Source of the DNA: CAVRIA01 sp963721115
Lineage (GTDB): Bacteria > Desulfobacterota > Binatia > HRBIN30 > CADEER01
Direction: 5' to 3'
Length of the DNA stretch: 64,000 bases
Assembly: GCA_963721115.1 (NCBI GenBank)
Contig: CAVRIA010000006.1
Location: 434,001-498,000, forward strand
The notes below the pieces were generated by a model. The model saw only the letters and a list, made by a program, of their open reading frames with translations, had not been told where the DNA came from and searched no databases. Position numbers and translations under genes: made by a program. Positions 1 through 12,095 of this stretch are shown here, piece by piece. Each line of letters starts with the position of its first letter. The first letter of the stretch is position 1.

Positions 1-875
<875 letters not shown>

Positions 876-1003
876 GCGATCGAGAAACCATAGCGCGCGC
901 CGCGGCGGAACCCCACCCGTGGCGATCGGATTTCTCCGTTCTTTGCCGACCGGGGAGGGTTCTTGTAGGGTGGGCGGACATCATCCGGGGAAGGAGCCAC
1001 TCC

Positions 1004-2714
1004 ATGCACGATCTGGTGATTCGAGGGGGCACGATCGTCGACGGCACCGGCGCGCCGGCGCGCCAGGGCGACGTCGCGGTCGACGGCGGCCGCATCGCCG
1101 CGGTCGGCGGCGCGGCGGGGGCCGGGCGGCGCGAGGTCGACGCGCGAGGGCTGCTGGTGACCCCCGGATGGGTCGACATCCACACCCACTACGACGGCCA
1201 GGTGACCTGGGATCCGTACCTGACGCCGTCCTGCTGGCACGGCGTGACCACTGTCGTCATGGGCAACTGCGGGGTGGGCTTCGCGCCGGCGAAGCCGGAC
1301 AGCCACGACTGGCTGATCGGGCTGATGGAGGGGGTGGAGGACATCCCCGGAACCGCCCTGGCCGAGGGCATCCGCTGGTCGTGGGAGAGCTTCCCGGAGT
1401 ACCTCGACGCGCTCGAGGCGATGCCGCGCGCGCTCGACGTCGCGTCGCAGGTGCCGCACGGCGCCGTGCGCGCCTACGTGATGGGCGAGCGCGGCGCGAA
1501 GAACGAGAAGGCGACGGCGGAAGACATCGCCGGCATGGCGCGCATCGTGCGCGAAGGCATCGCGGCCGGCGCGCTCGGCTTCACCACCTCGCGCACCATG
1601 CTGCACCGCGCCGTCGACGGCGAGCCCGTGCCCGGCACCTTCGCCGGCGAGGACGAGCTGCTCGGCATCGGCCGCGCCCTCGGCCAGGCCGGCCGCGGCG
1701 TCTTCGAGATGGCCTCCGACCTGATGCCCGAGGAGAGCGAGCTGGCGTGGATGGAGCGCCTCTCGCGCGAGACCGGGCGGCCGATCACCTTCGCCCTGCT
1801 GCAGAACGACCTCGATCCCCTGCAGTGGCGGCGCCTGCTGGCCGCGACGGAGCGGGCCAACGCCGCCGGCGCGCGCATCACGCCGCAGATCGCGGCGCGT
1901 CCGACCGGCCTGCTGATGGGCCTCGCAGAGCACGGCGCACCCGTTCGTGTCGCACCGGACCTACCGCGCCATCGCCCACCTGCCGCTCGAGGAGCGCGTG
2001 CGCGAGATGCGCCGGCCGGAGGTGCGGCAGCGCATTCTCGGCGAGGAGGTGCAGTTCACCAACCCGGTCGCCGCCATCGTCGCCGGCGCCTTCCACAAGC
2101 TCTTCCCGCTCGGCGATCCGCCCGACTACGAGCCGGCACCGGAGAAGAGCGTCGCCGCCATGGCCGAGCGCGCCGGCAAGAGCCCGCGCGAGATCGCCTA
2201 CGACCTGCTGCTCGAGCAGGACGGCCGCGCGCTGCTGTACTTCCCGCTGCTCAACTACGCCGACGTCGACTTCGAGCCGATCCGCGAGATGCTGCTGCAC
2301 CCGCAGACGGTGCTCGGTCTCAGCGACGGCGGCGCCCACTGCGGCATCATCTGCGACGCCGGTACGCCGACCTTCCTGCTCACGCACTGGGTGCGCGACC
2401 GCCGGCGCGGCGAGCGGCTGCCGTTGGAGTTCATGGTGCGGCGCCAGACGCGCGGCACCGCCGAGGTCTACGGGCTGAACGACCGCGGCCTGCTGGCCCC
2501 GGGCCTGAAGGCCGACGTCAACCTGATCGACCTCGACGCCCTGTCGATGGACGCGCCGCGCATGGTCTTCGACCTGCCGGCGAGCGGCCGGCGCCTGATC
2601 CAGAAGGCGCGCGGCTACCGGATGACGATCGTGGACGGCGTCCCGATCTTCGAGGACGGCGAGCCGACCGGCGCCCTGCCGGGGCATCTGATCCGCGGCC
2701 CGCAGGGCGCGTGA
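1004..2714 (+). CDS. N-acyl-D-amino-acid deacylase-type amidohydrolase (single-base frameshift)
   Basis: The ATG at 1004 follows GGGGAAGGAGCC. The protein has the amidohydrolase start IRGGTIVDGTG, the metal site HTHYDGQ (His60, His62) and the GNCG segment that carries the zinc-binding Cys in D-aminoacylases. C-terminal landmarks include LSDGGAHCG. The reading frame breaks at one extra G near 1925: reading CTC-CAG-AGC across it restores GLQSTAHPF and joins the frame that ends at 2714, giving about 569 residues, the same size as the intact paralogue at 8232. Family members hydrolyse N-acyl-D-amino acids or related amides and ureas; the true substrate here is unknown. The indel is most likely a sequencing error. 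Confidence 0.85.
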
Positions 2715-3124
2715 CGGGTGCCGTCGTGGATCGGCGTACGACTGCGTTGCGTGTGATTGCGGTCCTGATGGCCCTGCGCGCGCTGACCGACGTGTTCAAG
2801 CCGCTCGGGGCCGGCCGCGGCCTCGTCTTCTTCGGCAGCATGCTGACGGGGGCGCCGATGATCGTTCTCGCCCCGCTGGTCGGCGCCTACATGCTCGTCT
2901 ACGCGTACGGCCTGTGGCGCGTGCGCCGCTTCGCTCTGCCGATGGGCATCGCCTACGCCGTGCTGGTGACCATCAACCTCGTCCGCTTTCCGATGGTCAA
3001 CCCGATGCCCCCCGGCGTCACCGGGTTCCGCTATCTGATCTTCGCCGCGATCGGCTTCGGCGTGTCGGTGAGCGCGGTGTGGCTGCTGGCGCAGGCGACG
3101 GAGGAGGAGCCGGCGGCCGCGTGA
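2711..3124 (+). CDS. Small integral membrane protein, unknown function
   Basis: This ORF starts at GTG 2711 and overlaps the deacylase stop codon by four bases (GTGA), which supports translational coupling. The product is about 137 residues. It has helices near residues 11-24, 35-58 and 66-87 and a last helix before an acidic, Ala-rich tail (ATEEEPAAA). No catalytic or binding motif is visible. Its place directly behind the amidohydrolase suggests co-expression, but I do not recognise the family. Confidence 0.65.
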   Translation: MTGAVVDRRTTALRVIAVLMALRALTDVFKPLGAGRGLVFFGSMLTGAPMIVLAPLVGAYMLVYAYGLWRVRRFALPMGIAYAVLVTINLVRFPMVNPMPPGVTGFRYLIFAAIGFGVSVSAVWLLAQATEEEPAAA

Positions 3125-3207
3125 TCCGCGGGGGCTCGCGGCGAAGCCACGACGAGCCGCGCCAGCTGCTTCGCTCCCTTTCCGTCCCCTCCCTCTCCCG
3201 GGGATGG

Positions 3208-3362
3208 GGCTGTCGATTTTCTCGAGGGTCGAGATTCCCCCTTTGGAAAAGGGGGGTCAGGGGGGATTTTGAGATGGATTCGTTCGGACAAATCCCCCTC
3301 AATCCCCCTTTTCAAAGGGGGAAGGCGGAGTCGCTTCTCTCGCCAGGAGAAAATCGACAGCC
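3208..3362. repeat. MITE-like element, family I, copy A
   Basis: The element is bounded by inverted ends, GGCTGTCGATTTTCTC on the left (3208-3223) and GAGAAAATCGACAGCC on the right (3347-3362). The interior holds complementary CCCCCTTT / AAAGGGGG tracts, so the single strand can fold into a long hairpin. A near-identical copy lies in reverse orientation at 6092-6249. It sits in the 432-bp gap 3125-3556, where I see no gene. Confidence 0.8.
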
Positions 3363-3505
3363 TCGGATGGAGAGGGCTGGGGGGGATTGGACGACTCCTC
3401 TACCTCTTCGCCTCGGCGTCTTGGCGCATCGGTCTGGTGAGTGGAGGCGTCCTGCGGCCGCGGACATTCTACCCCTCACCCTCACCCTGACCCTCTCCCA
3501 TCCGA
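3363..3505. repeat. Companion palindromic repeat, copy 1
   Basis: This unit is bounded by TCGGATGGAGAGGG on the left and CCCTCTCCCATCCGA on the right, an imperfect inverted pair. The interior shares the segments GCGCATTGGTC-like, GAGCGGAGGC-like, CCTGCGGC and GGACATTCTA with the unit at 18501-18654. Both copies directly abut a MITE-like element, so the two repeat types travel or pair together. Confidence 0.65.
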
Positions 3506-3520
3506 GTCCGTCGACTCGGA
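3501..3520. terminator. Hairpin, possible terminator
   Basis: TCCGAGTC and GACTCGGA form an 8-bp perfect stem around a 4-base loop. It lies about 37 bp beyond the stop of the minus-strand acyl-CoA dehydrogenase. No U-tract follows, so termination is only suggested. Confidence 0.4.
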
Positions 3521-3556
3521 CTCACCAGCCTGGACGATCGCGAAGCGTCTCGGGCG

Positions 3557-4709
<1,153 letters not shown>

Positions 4710-4730
4710 GTGCTCTCTTCTCCCGCCGCG

Positions 4731-5939
<1,209 letters not shown>

Positions 5940-5962
5940 CGGCCTCACCTCTGCGCGTGGAT

Positions 5963-5975
5963 TGACCTCAGGTCA
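5963..5975. promoter_or_regulatory. Palindromic operator candidate TGACCT-C-AGGTCA
   Basis: A perfect 6-bp inverted repeat around one base lies immediately upstream of the acyl-CoA dehydrogenase operon. It shares TGAC...GTCA half-sites with the two palindromes at 8188-8214. TetR-family repressors of acyl-CoA catabolism use sites of this size, but no regulator gene is in the window. Confidence 0.5.
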
Positions 5976-6041
5976 TAGTCGGGCGGTCCGGCTTTGAAAA
6001 GAACCGCGCTCGAAGACGATGAGGAGAGAACCTCCCCTTTC

Positions 6042-6060
6042 CCCTCCTTGCCAAGGAGGG
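6042..6060. terminator. Hairpin CCCTCCTTG/CAAGGAGGG
   Basis: This is a perfect inverted repeat with almost no loop (CCCTCCTTGCCAAGGAGGG). The same core recurs at 20118-20134. It belongs to the repeat-filled gap between the dehydrogenase start and the LLM gene stop, which otherwise holds only the element at 6092-6249. Confidence 0.35.
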
Positions 6061-6091
6061 GAATCGAACCCGGCTTCCCCCTCCTTGACGA

Positions 6092-6249
6092 GGCTGTCGA
6101 TTTTCTCGCTGAGAGACGACCGACTCCGACTTCCCCCTTTGGAAAAGGGGGATTGAGGGGGATTTGTCCGAATGAATCCGTCTCAAAATCCCCCCTGGCC
6201 CCCCTTTTCCAAAGGGGGAATCCCGACCCTCGAGAAAATCGACAGACTC
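6092..6249. repeat. MITE-like element, family I, copy B (inverted relative to A)
   Basis: The ends GGCTGTCGATTTTCTC and GAGAAAATCGACAGACTC flank an interior that, read on the minus strand, matches copy A almost base for base. Shared blocks include the CCCCCTTTGGAAAAGGGGG block, the GGGGGGATTTTGAGA stretch and the ATTCGGACAAATCCCCCTC stretch. Flanking CCCCCTCCTTG (left) and CAAGGAGGGGG (right) extend the inverted symmetry outwards. Confidence 0.8.
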
Positions 6250-6263
6250 TGACAAGGAGGGGG

Positions 6264-7217
6264 TCAGGGGGAGGTCGACGGCTTCAGCGCGTGGATCTCG
6301 GGCAGCATCGCCGCGGCGCGGGCGAGGAACTCGTCCGTGTCCATCAGTGGCGAGAGGACGAAGTTGCGGCAGCCGGCGTCGACGAAGGCCTGCATCTGCT
6401 CGAGGCAGTCGGCCGGTCGGCCGAGCAGGCAGTACTTGCGGGCGGCGTCGCGGAAGGGGCGATTGTAGATCATCTGCAGCAGGCCGGCGGCGCGATCGAG
6501 GGCGGCGTCGTAGTCGTCGTCGAGGATCGCGAACACGAAGGCAGCGGTGTGGAACGGAACGTCGCTACGGCCGGCTGCTGCGGCGTGGCGGCGGATGGCG
6601 GCGAGGTTGTCGCGGTACATCTCCGCGGCGCACATGTGCGAGATGTAGCCGTCGGCGAGACGACCGGCGCGGCGGAACGCCGGCGGCTTGCGCCCGCCGA
6701 CGAGGATCGGCGGGCCGCCGGTCTGCAGGGGCTTGGGATCGATGCTCACCGGCCCGAACCGGAAGTGGCGGCCGGCGTGCGACGCGCCGTCCTCCGTCCA
6801 CAGCTTGCGCAGGATCTCGATCGCCTCGTTGGCGCGGCTGCCGCGCTCGCCGACCGGCACGCCGCTGGCTTCGAACTCGCGCGGGAACTCGCCCCCGACG
6901 CCGACGCCGAGCGTCAGGCGTCCGCCCGACAAGACGTCGAGCGTCGAAGTGACCTTGGCGGTGGTCGTCGGATGGCGCAGCGGCAGCAGGTAGACGCAGG
7001 TGCCGATCCGGACCCGCTCGGTGGCCGCGGCGACGAAGCTGAGCAGCGTCAGCGACTCGAAGATGGGGACGGAGAACGAGACATGATCGCCGGCCCAGAT
7101 CGAGTCGAAGCCCGCCGCCTCGAGCGCACGCGCGACGCGCAGAACGCCGGCGCGGTCCTGCGCGGTCATCACCGCGCCGCAATGCACTTCGCCTTCGAGA
7201 ATCAGTGGATCGGACAT
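6264..7217 (-). CDS. LLM-class flavin/F420-dependent oxidoreductase
   Basis: This intact 317-residue protein has the luciferase-like TIM-barrel pattern: AGFDSIWAGDHV near residue 35, ERVRIGTCVYLLPLRHP (about 66-82), SGGRLTLGVGVGG (about 97-109) and PPILVGGRKPPAFRRAGRLADGY in the C-terminal half. The pattern PLRHP followed by GRLTLGVGVG is usual for F420-dependent members such as those in actinobacterial and deltaproteobacterial catabolic gene sets. It is separated from the upstream aldehyde dehydrogenase remnant by a hairpin repeat. The substrate cannot be told; steroid or xenobiotic redox steps would suit the neighbours. Confidence 0.85.
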   Translation of the reverse strand: MSDPLILEGEVHCGAVMTAQDRAGVLRVARALEAAGFDSIWAGDHVSFSVPIFESLTLLSFVAAATERVRIGTCVYLLPLRHPTTTAKVTSTLDVLSGGRLTLGVGVGGEFPREFEASGVPVGERGSRANEAIEILRKLWTEDGASHAGRHFRFGPVSIDPKPLQTGGPPILVGGRKPPAFRRAGRLADGYISHMCAAEMYRDNLAAIRRHAAAAGRSDVPFHTAAFVFAILDDDYDAALDRAAGLLQMIYNRPFRDAARKYCLLGRPADCLEQMQAFVDAGCRNFVLSPLMDTDEFLARAAAMLPEIHALKPSTSP

Positions 7218-7224
7218 TACTGCA

Positions 7225-7304
7225 AGGGGTTACGCTGTTAGGGGGTTACGCTGTTAGGGGGGGGAGGGGCCATAGCAGCCAACACCCTAACCCCGTAACC
7301 CCGT
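7225..7304. repeat. Short-period repeat hairpin (GGGGTTACG type)
   Basis: Two tandem copies of GGGGTTACGCTGTTAG-like sequence are followed, after a G-rich spacer, by CACCCTAACCCCGTAACCCC, which pairs back with them. It lies directly after the aldehyde dehydrogenase stop (minus strand), the position expected for a terminator. The architecture matches the AACAACC hairpins elsewhere in the window. Confidence 0.6.
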
Positions 7305-7313
7305 TTCTTCATT

Positions 7314-8159
7314 TCATATCTCATAGCCGAACGGCAAGTTGATCGTCTTCGGCTCCAAATAGGCGCTCAGGCCCTCCGGGCCGAGCTCGCGGCCGAGGCC
7401 GGAGCACTTGAAGCCGCCGAAGGGGGCGCCGAACTCCATGGTGAAGCCGTTGACCGTGTAGGTGCCGGTGCGGACGCGGCGCGCGATCTCGATGCCGCGC
7501 TCGACGTCGGCCGTCCACACCGATCCCGACAGCCCGTAGTCGGAGTCGTTGGCGATGCGCACCGCGTCGTCGACGTCGCGGTAGGGGATCATCACCACGA
7601 CCGGGCCGAAGATCTCCTCCTGGGCGATGCGCATGGCGTTCTCGACGCCGACGAACAGCGTCGGCTCGACGTACCAACCCCTGTCGAGCCCGGCCGGGCG
7701 CCCTCCGCCGACCGCGATTAGCGCTCCTTCCCGGCGGCCGAGCGAGATGTAGCCCTCGACGCGCTGGCGCTGGCGCTCGGCGACCAGCGGGCCGCACATG
7801 GTCTCCGGGTCCATCGGATCGCCGACCTTCATCGTCTTGACCGCGGCGACGAAGGCGTCGGCGACCTCGGCGTAGCGCTTCTCCGACGCCAGGATGCGCG
7901 TCTGTCCGAGGCAGGCCTGGCCGTTGTTCATCATTGCGCTGGGCAGCAGGCCCGGCACCACTGCGGCGAGGTCGGCGTCGTCGAGGATGATCGCGGCCGA
8001 CTTACCGCCCAGCTCCAGGGTGACGCGCTTGAGCCGCTCGCCGCACAGCGAGGCGATGCGGCGCCCGGCGGCGGTGCTGCCGGTGAAGCTGATCTTGTCG
8101 ACCTCGCCGTGCGTCACCAGGAGCTCGCCGACCTCGCGTCCGGCCGGAACGATGTTGAT
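7314..8159 (-). pseudogene. Aldehyde dehydrogenase, N-terminally truncated
   Basis: The C-terminal 60 percent of an NAD(P)-dependent aldehyde dehydrogenase is well kept: KISFTGSTAAGRRIA, the catalytic Glu in LELGGKS, the catalytic Cys in NNGQACLGQTRI, EEIFGPVVVMIPY and FGGFKCSGLGREL. In-frame similarity (INIVPAGREVGELL) begins at about 8159, roughly 190 residues into a normal enzyme. An in-frame stop lies upstream, and the only usable start is GTG 8117. The missing part includes much of the NAD-binding fold, so activity is unlikely. The break falls 29 bp from the operator at 8188, suggesting a deletion joined this remnant to the divergent deacylase promoter. Confidence 0.75.
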
Positions 8160-8187
8160 CTCCTTCTTGCCTCGGCGAAACCGGGCG

Positions 8188-8214
8188 TGACATACGTCAA
8201 CTGACGATCGTCAG
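8188..8214. promoter_or_regulatory. Two adjacent TGAC-N4-GTCA palindromes (operator candidate)
   Basis: TGACATACGTCA (8188-8199) is followed by the perfect 14-bp palindrome CTGACGATCGTCAG (8201-8214). They lie 17-44 bp before the ATG of the deacylase at 8232. Same half-sites as 5963-5975. Typical of dimeric TetR/GntR-type repressor binding; the regulator is not encoded here. Confidence 0.55.
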
Positions 8215-8231
8215 TCAAACGGAGGGAAGGC

Positions 8232-9920
8232 ATGGGCTTCGATCTGGTGATCAAGGGCGGGCGGGTGATCGACGGCACCGGCATGCGCGGGTTCACGGCC
8301 GACGTCGCGGTCGCGGGCGGGCGCATCGCGCGCATCGGGCGGGTGAACGAGGCGGCGCGGCGCGTGATCGACGCGGACGGCCTGGTCGTCGCGCCCGGGT
8401 TCATCGACGTGCACACCCACTACGACGTCCAGCTCGACTGGGACCCGATCGCCTCGCCGTCGTCCTGGCACGGCGTGACCACGGTGCTCGCCGGCAACTG
8501 CGGCTTCACGCTGGCGCCGGCGCGGCCGCAGGACGTCGACTGGCTGGCCGGCATGCTGAGCCGGGTGGAGGGCATGTCGCGCGCCGCCCTGCGCGAGGGT
8601 CTGCGCTTCCGCGGCGGCGGCTTCGGCGACTTCTGGGGGCGCTTCGACGGGCGCGTCGGGGTCAACGTCGGCGGCTACGTGGGACACAGCGCGGTGCGGC
8701 GCTACGTCATGGGAGACGACGCGTCGGAGCGCCGGGCGACCGCCGGCGAGATCGCGGCCATGCAGGACCTGGTGCGCCGCGCCATGCGCGAGGGGGCGAT
8801 CGGCTTCTCGTCCTCGCAGCTCGACATCCACGTCGGCGAGGACGGTCGCGAGGTGCCGTCCAACCACGCCTCGCGCGACGAGCTGATCGCGCTGTGCTCG
8901 GTGCTGGCGGAGTTCGACCGCGGCGCCGTCGAGTTCATTCCGCGCAGCTTCGCCGAGGGCTACGACGACGCCGACCGCGAGCTGATCCTGGAGATGTACC
9001 GGGTGTCGGGCCGCCCCGTCGAGCTCAACGTGCTGGTGCCGACCCCGCAGCACCCGATGGGCTGGGAGCGCACGCTGCAGTTCGCCAACCAGGCCTTCGC
9101 GCAGGGGGTGCGCCTGCATCCGATGTTCTCGACCAACAAGCTGCGCGCCCACCTGCGGCTGTGCGACACGTTCCTGTTCGACGAGATGCCGGAGTGGCGC
9201 GACGTCCTCACCCGGGCCGAGCCGGAGCGGTCGAGCAAGCTGCGCGACCCGGTGGTACGAGAGCGGATGCGCGCGGCGCTGGCCGATCCCGGACGGCGCG
9301 CCTTCGTGTTCGACTGGGACTCGATCGAGGTGGAGGCGGTGCGCGAGCCGCGCAACCGCCACCTGGCGGGGAAGACCATCGACGAGATCGCCGCCGCGAA
9401 GGGCGCCGATCCGCTCGACTGCTTCCTCGACCTGGCGCTCGACGACGCCCTCGAGACGCAGTTCCGCACCCGGCTGACCGAGGTCGCCTCGGCGTTCATC
9501 CGACACGTGGTCGGGACCTCCGTCGCCGATCCGATCGTCATGGCCGGATCCAGCGACGCCGGCGCCCACCTGGCCTCGTTCGTCGGCGCCGACTACACGA
9601 CCCGCCTGCTCGCCGAGTGGGTGCCCGACCCGCTCACGCTCGAGGCGGCGGTCTCGCGCCTCACCATGATGCCCGCGACCGTGCACGGGATCGCCGACCG
9701 CGGCGTGCTGCGCAACGGCGCCTGGGCGGACATCGTCGTCTTCGATCCCGCCGCGCTCGGCGCCGGCGAGGCCAGGCTGGTGCAGGACTTTCCCGCCGGC
9801 AGCTCCCGCTACGTCGTCGATGCGACGGGATACGCGTTGACCGTCGTCAACGGCGAGGTGGTGATGGAGAAGGGGAAGCATACCGGGGCGTTGCCGGGGA
9901 CGGTTCTGCGCGGGGGATGA
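8232..9920 (+). CDS. N-acyl-D-amino-acid deacylase-type amidohydrolase
   Basis: This intact 562-residue protein starts at ATG 8232 after ACGGAGGGAAGGC. It carries GGRVIDGTG, the metal-binding HTHYDVQ (His61, His63), AGNCGFTLAP with the family Cys, and MAGSSDAGAHLASF, whose Asp is the usual catalytic/metal residue. It ends with the small beta domain typical of the cyclic-amidase fold (GVLRNGAWADIVVFDP, then VVNGEVVMEKGKHTGALPG). It is a diverged paralogue of the gene at 1004. Having two copies beside acyl-CoA catabolic genes suggests amide or acylated-amine substrates, but family substrate range is wide. Palindromic operators precede it and a hairpin repeat follows nine bases after its stop. 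Confidence 0.9.
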   Translation: MGFDLVIKGGRVIDGTGMRGFTADVAVAGGRIARIGRVNEAARRVIDADGLVVAPGFIDVHTHYDVQLDWDPIASPSSWHGVTTVLAGNCGFTLAPARPQDVDWLAGMLSRVEGMSRAALREGLRFRGGGFGDFWGRFDGRVGVNVGGYVGHSAVRRYVMGDDASERRATAGEIAAMQDLVRRAMREGAIGFSSSQLDIHVGEDGREVPSNHASRDELIALCSVLAEFDRGAVEFIPRSFAEGYDDADRELILEMYRVSGRPVELNVLVPTPQHPMGWERTLQFANQAFAQGVRLHPMFSTNKLRAHLRLCDTFLFDEMPEWRDVLTRAEPERSSKLRDPVVRERMRAALADPGRRAFVFDWDSIEVEAVREPRNRHLAGKTIDEIAAAKGADPLDCFLDLALDDALETQFRTRLTEVASAFIRHVVGTSVADPIVMAGSSDAGAHLASFVGADYTTRLLAEWVPDPLTLEAAVSRLTMMPATVHGIADRGVLRNGAWADIVVFDPAALGAGEARLVQDFPAGSSRYVVDATGYALTVVNGEVVMEKGKHTGALPGTVLRGG

Positions 9921-9928
9921 GCGAAGCA

Positions 9929-10011
9929 GGTTGTTGGTTGTTGGGTTGCTGGTTGTTGGTTCTCGAAGCTCCAACAACCCAACAACCCAACAACCCAACA
10001 ACCAACAACCC
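9929..10011. repeat. AACAACC-type hairpin repeat, copy 1
   Basis: The left arm is tandem GGTTGTTG and the right arm tandem CAACAACC, separated by about ten bases (TCTCGAAGCT). The arms pair over roughly 35 bp. It begins nine bases after the deacylase stop and precedes the next plus-strand gene, so a transcription-terminating hairpin is plausible. Confidence 0.75.
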
Positions 10012-10103
10012 GACTCATGGCTTGCCAGCGAAATGTAGGCGGGGGTAGACTGACCGCACTTGGGTGTGTTTGGCGGGACGCACGGCAAGAAAGGGGGGAC
10101 CGC

Positions 10104-12076
10104 ATGCGGCTGACGATCGGAATCGCGGCGCTGCTGGGAGTCGGGCTCGCGCTCGGCCCGACCTGTGGACCGGCCTGGGGCGCCAGTGGGTGCGACAAGC
10201 AGTTCGACAGCACCTTCGCGCTCATCCAGGACGCGATCTTCGACAACCGCGGCTGCACCAGCGGCGGCTGCCACAACGCCGCCGCTGCCGGCGGCCTGAA
10301 CCTGTCGCCCGACGTGGCCTACGACAACCTCGTCGATCAACCGGCGCAGAGCGTCTCGGACGAGACCTTTCCCGGCCTGCGGCGGATCGTTCCGAGCAAC
10401 AAGCAGCGCAGCCTGCTGTGGCTCAACCTGGCGGCGGCGACGCTGCCGGAGCAGTGGAAGGCGCCGCTGCGGCCGATGCCGCAGGGCGGGCTGCCGCCGC
10501 TGAGCTTGGACGAGCTCGAGGTGGTGCGCCTGTGGATCGAGTACGGCGCGCCGCGCGACGGCGTCATCCCGGGCACCGGCGAGCTTCTCGACGCGTGCCT
10601 GCCGCCGCCGGAGCCGATCGAGATCGCGCCGCTGGCCCCGCCTCCTCCCGGCGTGGGCCTGCAGATCCGCGCGCCGCATCAGGTCCTGCCGCCCGACAGC
10701 GAGCGCGAGGTGTGCTTCGTCTCCTACTACGACGTCACGGACCAGGTACCGCCCGAGTTCCGCGGTCCGAACGGCGACACGTTCCGCTACAAGCGCATCG
10801 ATGCGCGCCAGGACCCCATCAGCCATCACGCCGTGACCATCGTCTACAAAGGCGACACGCCGATCGACAGCCCCATCTGGGGTCCGTTCGCCTGCCGCGG
10901 CGGCGCGCTGGACGGTCAGCCCTGCGAGCCCACCGATCTCGGCGCCTGCGGCGAGGACGCCCTGTGCGCCAGCCCGCCCGTTCCGTCCGTCGCCTGCATC
11001 GGCTACGGGCCGGGAGACGCCAGCATCGGGGTCGGCACCGAGAGCCTGTTCAACACCATGGCCAACGTCGTCGGCGACACCGAAGGCGTCTACGACGAGG
11101 CGCCCCTGAAGGGGATCCTGGTGTGGAACTCGCACGCGTTCAATCTCACCGACGAGCCGGCCAACCTCGACATGTGGATCAACTTCGAATTCGCCGCTCC
11201 GCAGGAGCAGGTGGAACCGCTGCAGCGCTTCGTCGACATCAGCGCCATCTCGAAGATGAGGCCGGCGGCGTTCGGCGTCGACGAGGTGTGCGCCCACCAC
11301 GTCCTGGCGCCGGGGACCAACCTGCTCGAGCTGACCTCGCACATGCACAAGCGGGGGCGCCGCTTCCGCATCTTCGACGGCGCCTTCCGCTGCCAGGGGG
11401 GACCCGACGACGGAGCCCCGTGCTCGCCGTTCGGTCCCGACCCCGGGCTTCCGGTGCGCGATCTGTGCGCCGGCGCGCCCTGCGCGTCGGTCCTACCCCC
11501 GAGGTCGGCGACTGCGATCGCAACCTGAGCGTCACCATCGACGAGCTGGTCACGGGCGTGAACATCGCTCTCGGCAACGCGGTCATGAACGCCTGCCCGC
11601 GCTTCGACGGCGACGGCGACGGCACCGTCTCGATCGCGGAGCTGATCAAGGCCGTGCGCTGGGCGGTGGACAAGCCGATGCGCGATCCGGAGAGCAGCCT
11701 GCTCTACACCAGCCTGACCTACGCCGATCCGCTGGTGGCGGGCTTCGATCCGCCGATGGTGCTCGGCGGCCCGCAGTCGACGAACGAGGAGCGAACGCTG
11801 ACCTACTGCGGGCTCTACGACAACGGCTTCACCAATCCCGCCGAGGTCAAGCGCCGTTCGCAGACACCGACCAACGGCATCCCGTGCAAGCCCACGAACT
11901 GTGCGGAGGGGGCGGTGGGGAAACCTTGCGCCGGCACCTCGGATCAGCAGCGCAACCGCTCGTGCGACTCCAGCCCGGGAGCCGGCGACGGCTTCTGCGA
12001 CGCCTGTCCGGTGGGTTTCGGGGTGACCAGCGACGACGAGATGTTCGTGCTGGTCGGGTCGTACCTGACGAAGTGA
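10104..12076 (+). CDS. Secreted copper type-II monooxygenase-like protein with CX4CH and dockerin-like motifs (frameshift)
   Basis: ATG 10104 gives a signal peptide (residues 1-27). A CTSGGCH motif at residues 51-57, a c-type-heme-like CX4CH, sits in a domain resembling planctomycete/myxobacterial cytochrome modules. The middle resembles the C-terminal half of copper type II ascorbate-dependent monooxygenases (PHM/DBH type), with a SHHAV segment near residue 239 and TSHMHKRGRRF near residue 412, the HxH expected to bind copper. A missing base near 11490 shifts the frame; beyond it are GDCDRNLSVTIDELVTGVN and FDGDGDGTVSIAELIKAV, two calcium-loop dockerin-like repeats, and a Cys-rich tail. The role is inferred: an exported redox enzyme, substrate unknown. 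Confidence 0.7.
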
Positions 12077-12095
12077 AGGGGAGAGGAGCGCCAGG

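Noticed and set aside
1004..2714. Programmed ribosomal frameshifting in the deacylase and other genes
   Set aside because: No slippery heptamers or downstream structures are common to the sites; the shifts are of both signs and lie in G/C runs, as expected for sequence errors.
8211..11348. A 1045-residue open frame on the minus strand across the deacylase and copper-monooxygenase-like genes
   Set aside because: It overlaps two genes with clear motifs on the other strand and has a low-complexity, Arg/Gln/His-rich composition without domains; it is an artefact of very high GC content.
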